Positions 63,928-64,000 of a DNA stretch of 64,000 nucleotides are shown piece by piece. A program made the translations under genes and the position numbers. The first letter of the stretch is position 1; each line of letters starts with the position of its first letter. Source of the stretch: Pseudomonas sp. ACM7 (GTDB lineage Bacteria; Pseudomonadota; Gammaproteobacteria; Pseudomonadales; Pseudomonadaceae); contig NZ_CP024866.1 of NCBI RefSeq assembly GCF_004136015.1, forward strand, positions 2,056,391 through 2,120,390, written 5' to 3'. Under the pieces are notes generated by a model that saw nothing but the letters and a program-made list of their open reading frames with translations, was not told where the DNA came from and ran no database searches.

Positions 63928-64000
63928 GTGAGCGAACTCATTCGCGTACCTGACATCGGCAGCGGTGAAGGTGAAGTAATCGAACTATTTGTGAAGGTCG
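63928..64000 (+). CDS. aceF: Dihydrolipoyl acetyltransferase E2 (partial, 5' end)
   Basis: GTG at 63928 with TGAGGAG 7 bases upstream. The visible 24 codons read SELIRVPDIGSGEGEVIELF, the start of a lipoyl domain; the rest is outside the window. It is cotranscribed with aceE and forms the core of the pyruvate dehydrogenase complex. Confidence 0.93.
   Translation, partial: MSELIRVPDIGSGEGEVIELFVKV

Overview
The window is a chromosomal segment of a fluorescent Pseudomonas (P. fluorescens group). The evidence is the gene order motB-motA / HDOD / rhdA / psd / serB / parC-parE / cpdA / thiC / waaA / hldE / msbA / LPS-core genes / glnE / aceE-aceF, which from memory matches the PA4953-PA5016 stretch of P. 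aeruginosa PAO1. Further support comes from two families of Pseudomonas-type REP palindromes scattered between genes and from an OAA-type lectin like the one known from P. fluorescens. No rRNA, tRNA, CRISPR array or intact insertion sequence was recognised.

Layout. 1-2.4 kb is accessory: a 28-bp tandem repeat, about 500 bp without a convincing gene, then a tight minus-strand cassette of an ImmA/IrrE-type zinc peptidase, a PIN-fold protein and a 58-residue ORF. 2.6-13.9 kb holds the flagellar stator (motBA), an HDOD protein, rhodanese RhdA, phosphatidylserine decarboxylase, an OAA-family lectin, a PilZ-containing protein, SerB and a HAMP/cyclase-like membrane protein. 13.9-14.8 kb is a repeat-rich gap with a REP pair and a 787-bp inverted-repeat element. 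14.8-24.4 kb carries a PqiC-like lipoprotein and a minus-strand run: nudF, DUF1249, cpdA, yqiA, parE, a phytase-like esterase, a retropepsin-like protease and parC. 24.7-30.6 kb has a DUF3298 lipoprotein, the HMP transporter CytX, thiC under a TPP riboswitch, and a TolC-family protein.

30.7-57.7 kb is mainly lipopolysaccharide: waaA, a LysR/SMR-efflux divergent pair, an FAD oxidoreductase and aldo/keto reductase pair, three strain-variable transferase-like genes (36.6-39.2 kb), hldE, dnpA, mig-14, msbA, a small kinase, a GT-C membrane transferase, a GT2 enzyme and a carbamoyltransferase. It ends in the closely packed operon waaF-waaC-waaG-waaP-wapP-wapQ-(double kinase). These genes build, phosphorylate, carbamoylate and export the heptose/Kdo core-lipid A. 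57.9-64 kb is central metabolism: glnE, and the pyruvate dehydrogenase genes aceE and (partial) aceF. The aceE promoter region carries two near-identical operator-like palindromes 52 bp apart.

The best candidate for an undescribed system is the metallopeptidase-PIN-small ORF cassette at 544-2348. Other points worth checking are the sialyltransferase-like gene trio, the 159-bp palindrome between cpdA and the DUF1249 gene, the 787-bp inverted-repeat element and the twin aceE operators. All gene identities come from reading the sequence and from memory of the families; no searches were run.
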